Position numbers and translations under genes: made by a program
The notes under the pieces: generated by a model
Told to the model about the DNA's origin: nothing
Databases searched by the model: none
The model's input: the letters and a program-made list of their open reading frames with translations, nothing else
In this document: positions 60,710 through 64,000 of the stretch, one piece after another
Layout: every line of letters starts with the position of its first letter
Position numbering within the stretch: the stretch's first letter is position 1
From: Membranipora membranacea
Lineage: Eukaryota; Bryozoa; Gymnolaemata; Cheilostomatida; Membraniporidae
Assembly (NCBI GenBank): GCA_914767715.1
Contig: OU612075.1
Span: 6,012,001-6,076,000, forward strand
Direction of reading: 5' to 3'
Length of the DNA: 64,000 nucleotides

Positions 60710-63702
60710 TCACCTAGCCGCTGAGGATGCACATTGAGGGTGGTACTTAGCGGGTGCCGTAGCTTTATCAAACCCTCGTGCTGTTGGTGGCAGTCCATTG
60801 TTTAATATCTTATTACAGTACTGACATTCGGCTGTGAACAGGTCTTTGTAGGTATGCAACCAATTCTAAAAAAGTAAACAGACAAAAAATTACATACACA
60901 CTTGCAAATGTGCTGGCTCTGATTGGTTGGTGAGAGAGAGAGAGCCAATACCAGCTCAAATGGTTCTTTCCTGAAAGTACCTATTGATATATATATATAT
61001 ATATAGTTAACGTGAAAGAAAAACAGTTTCACTTTCACTATAACTCAACAGGTACTTTCAGTGACCTGACGCTGGCTCTTCTCCCAACCCAACAATGAAC
61101 CAATCAGAGCAGAGAAGAAAGTTGAGATTTAAATACACACAAAACCTAAAATAGCAGAAAGTCATTAAAATCACATGAAGAAAAAAGAAAGTTCCCTTAT
61201 CGCAATGGCGGAAGAAGATAAAATAAGGAACTATAGACCCTGAACAAAGACAGTAAACTGAGATTCACATAATAATAATATCAATGTTATTTGCTGATCA
61301 AGTCATAAATGACACATTAGACCGTGCATAAACAAACATAAACAAACAAATATCGTAATTAATCAGGTGACATTGTTAAAGGGCAACCAAGGTTTCGCAG
61401 CAATGCATTAATGGGTAACAAATAATGTGCTGGGCAGCATCAGCTTTGTGCATTACGCGATGCAAAACTCAAAGTAGTTGCTGACTCTAAGCTGGGTAAC
61501 ACTTCAGTTTAGGGGATGTTCCAAGACTTTGCTGTAATAATTATAGAGCACAGGCTAAATAATAACAGGAACAGGAAACTGCTATGTGGTATTCTCTTTT
61601 AGCTGAGTTTGAGTACCTGATGGAAGAAATGTTTCACAAGAATTCTGGCTGAATAATCATCCGAATTATATTTTGTCTTTTTCCCCATGCAGAAGGTGCA
61701 ATCTGCTATTGATCAATGGCCATCAATGAGAAGTTGTTTGAAACCTTGGTTGCCCTTTAAACTTTTATTGTTTCAAAGTAGGACAGGTCTATTAAAGGAT
61801 TGATAATCTTTAATAAGAAAATATTGGCATGGGTCATCTTCATTTGAGGACACTCTAGCCACGAAATGGAAACTTTAAATACACACCAAACCTAAATTAG
61901 CAGAAGGGCATTACAAATGACATTGAAAAATAAAGAAAAACAGCTTGATAGCACTGATGGGAGAAGTTAAAATGAGGAACTAGAGACATGGCATGTCGAT
62001 AAATAATCAAGAACATCAGTGCAGGAATTTGGGGACATACTGTGAGCAGGGAGAATTCTCCCTGCTGTGAGCGTACCGCGAATTCAACTGTTTTTAGGAG
62101 TTGCCCTCTTTATATCAATGAGAGGGTAATTCCAAGAATGCGTGCAATGATTGAAATCAATGAAATGCGTGAGGTAAAAATTATGATGAGAGAATGGCAA
62201 AGATTTTTTCAACCATCTATCCTCATCCTGGCACATTCCCAGCTCATATTAGTCTTAGAATATAACAATCTATGAATTTTGGTTTGCTTCAATTAATAAA
62301 AATGTGTAATAATAATAATATTTGATAATACTTAGAGGATCACATTTACTATGCAGAAGTTGGAAGCAAATTTTAAAGAATTACTAACTGAGTCTATTTT
62401 CTTTGATTTTGGAAATTATTTTCTGTAAATTTCATGTGCAGCATGCGGTGTATACACCATTATTGCATATACATATATAAATCTTCTGTTTATGTGTTTA
62501 TGGTTGATACTAGCCAGTATGCTGGCTCAGATTGGTGGGTGGAGAGAAGAAGAGCCAATGCCAGGTTATATGGAACTTTCAGAAAAGGATATTCCACCTT
62601 GGCGTTGCCAAACTTATAATATATGAGTGATAATAGATAAGATGAAAGTCAGACACCCAGATGTTGTTTCGTAACAACAAATCTCGGATCTCTAAGCAGG
62701 CCTCTCTACCGCTTGCACTATCAGGCAATGTGATCACAGAAAGTACAAAAAGTACTTCCATTTATCAAAAGTTGGGCAACGCAAAGTCGAAGGTACTTTC
62801 CTGGAAGTATTATATGACCTAGCATTGACTTTTCTTCTCCCCACATACCAATCAGAGCCAAGACATTGGCTGGGTGGATACTTACAACAAGATGATAAAG
62901 ATTCAGATCAGGACACAGCGGATTGTTGAAGTGTAACATGGCGGATTGTGCATGCTGAGAGACCAACTGGAACACCTTGTGCTACAAATGATGATTTTAT
63001 ACATAAGGTGATTGTATCTTACTTATCAGGTGGTAAATTGTGCAATTTTTGTCAATACCAAAAAACTTGTTGGTTAAGTATTAGATATTTTGACACAGGT
63101 ATATTGTTACTTTATTGGTGTTTGTATGAGCATCCTTGTCTTGACGATAGTGTCTGGTTGTCATGGTAGATTGACCAGCTATCTGATGATTCATCTCGAT
63201 GATATACAGGGCTATTTTATATTCTTATGAGCATTTGGATATATAGTCACTATATAGTGACTAAATAGCACAGTCACTATATAGTGACTATATAGCATAG
63301 TCACTACAGTGACTATTTTATAGTCTGTTTCATAGCCTTTTACATAATCATTTAAAGAATTTATTCCTTATACCCGTACATGTGGATTTGCCTTGATGAG
63401 GATTTTGAATATCTATCATAATAACCACTTAATATTCAAAGTAATCAAACTGTAGACCTCAATATTCTCTTCTCATAAGGCAAAAAAGACACATCTGAAT
63501 GCTGGCCCAGGACATTATGGTAAACACATTTTCTCTCTGACTTTTTCTCTCTCTCGAAATTTTCAGACAAAGAAAATCACCTTAGATCCGCTCCATATAT
63601 CGACTTGTCCGTTATCCAGACTTGTAGACTCAGCGAAGCCTTTAGCCAATATCCTCTCAGGTAACAACCCCCTGAATACTATTATTACCTTCATCATCTT
63701 CT
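60710..63702 (-). CDS. MED27: Mediator complex subunit 27, three C-terminal exons
   Basis: Subunit of the Mediator co-activator linking transcription factors to RNA polymerase II. Exons in transcript order: 63702-63581, 62981-62886, 60865-60710 (stop TGA at 60712-60710). They encode VIIVFRGLLPERILAKGF...VDIWSGSK, then VFQLVSQHAQSAMLHF, then WLHTYKDLF with CQYC and GLPPTARGF and a final HPQC, lining up with the conserved C-terminal half of animal MED27 (its LRSLFIDR, VFQKVTDHA, and CQRCGKFLQDGLPPT segments). The reading frame joins exactly across both introns. The donor of the first exon is GTGATT, which is weak. The 5' exons are beyond the window. The last exon extends a few residues past the family's usual end. 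The second intron (about 2 kb) is full of MITEs. Confidence 0.85.
60910..61112. repeat. MITE in MED27 intron
   Basis: The left end GCTGGCTCTGATTGG is inverted to the right end CCAATCAGAGC, with inner inverted GAAAGTACC and GGTACTTTC, around a TA microsatellite at about 60985-61005. A related, longer copy is at about 62520-62862. Confidence 0.65.
61376..61760. mobile_element. MITE with TTAA target duplication (piggyBac-like)
   Basis: Flanked by TTAA at 61376-61379 and 61757-61760. The ends AGGGCAACCAAGGTTTC and GAAACCTTGGTTGCCCT are perfect inverted repeats of 17 bp. TTAA duplication is characteristic of piggyBac-type transposition. About 385 bp with no transposase. Confidence 0.8.
62520..62862. 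repeat. MITE in MED27 intron, second copy
   Basis: The ends GCTGGCTCAGATTGG and CCAATCAGAGCC, with inner GGAACTTTC and GAAGGTACTTTCC, match the family of 60910-61112; the interior is longer and different. It ends about 25 bp from the MED27 exon at 62886. Confidence 0.6.
63243..63320. repeat. Tandem palindromes of GTCACTATATAGTGAC
   Basis: The 16-bp perfect palindrome occurs twice, followed by a shortened form (GTCACTACAGTGAC), each joined by ATAGCA-type spacers. It lies between MED27 exons. No target duplication or ORF; origin unclear. Confidence 0.8.
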
Positions 63703-64000
63703 CTGAAATGAAGCACAAAATGTAGCGTGAGTTTTTTGTAGTACATACTCAAAACTACGTTGGCTATTCATTCTGTTTGTAGAGTCATACCATACCCCCA
63801 AATCGATTGATAGTCATGCAGGCGCATCAAATATAGAGACTTTGGAAAACTGTTGTTTTTGCGCAGTGGAAAAGATTAGCAATCCAGCAATATTTTTTGA
63901 ATTCTCTAAATGTCATGTCATGTGACCTGCAGTATGTCAGCAACACATGCAAATCATAAATATCTGGAAGAGTGGTTATTATCCAGCCAGACCTCCGCAA

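Noticed and set aside
63703-64000. Another MED27 exon at the right edge
   Set aside because: I translated the minus strand and saw no match to the preceding family segment; the next exon is probably outside the window.

Overview
This window is nuclear DNA of an animal, very probably a non-vertebrate one. The genes have many exons with GT-AG introns of about 0.2-2 kb, the base composition is AT-rich, and the recognisable genes are metazoan or eukaryotic: DNA polymerase eta, TRIM-type RING/B-box proteins with a beta-propeller, mitochondrial amidoxime-reducing component (mARC) and Mediator subunit 27. tRNA-Tyr genes carry introns, and tRNA-derived SINEs, hairpin MITEs and a non-LTR retrotransposon are present. 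I cannot fix the phylum; a sponge or another early-branching marine invertebrate is a guess only. Reading exon by exon shows more than open frames do: several real exons are only 100-200 bp.

Layout. (1) 1699-11267 (+): POLH, first exon not found in the window, otherwise open to its stop. (2) 12891-17777 (-): TRIM-like gene A (8 exons, 679 aa), convergent with POLH. (3) 21208-24931 (-): complete mARC gene (6 exons, 331 aa). (4) 25306-26540: large hairpin repeats. (5) 27318-30927 (+): small protein made of two B-box plus zinc-ribbon units (258 aa). (6) 31200-31735 (+): the RING and first B-box exons of a third TRIM copy, cut off. (7) 32018-41826 (+): second POLH copy, a 5'-truncated pseudogene. 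(8) 43641-48592 (-): TRIM-like gene B, intact. (9) 50060-52775: composite element with long inverted repeats. (10) 53366-56793 (+): second mARC copy, frameshifted. (11) 57600-59120: 5'-truncated LINE. (12) 60710-63702 (-): three exons of MED27, whose 5' part lies beyond the window.

The organising event is segmental duplication. The POLH-TRIM block (about 2.2-18.3 kb) is repeated directly at about 32.0-49.2 kb. The mARC block (about 19.7-25.2 kb) is repeated in inverted orientation at about 53.0-57.6 kb. The region upstream of TRIM gene A is also present, inverted, in front of the B-box/ribbon gene. The fates differ: one POLH and one mARC copy are dead, while both TRIM copies stay open. Several MITEs are in one copy and absent from the other with clean empty sites, so they entered after the duplication.

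The most unusual protein features are (a) a polymerase eta tail with five spaced WF/FF...DPF motifs plus a C-terminal PIP box and a SUMO-interaction-like motif, and no UBZ zinc finger that I can see, and (b) a shared zinc-ribbon module placed after B-boxes both in a RING/coiled-coil/propeller protein and in a RING-less protein.
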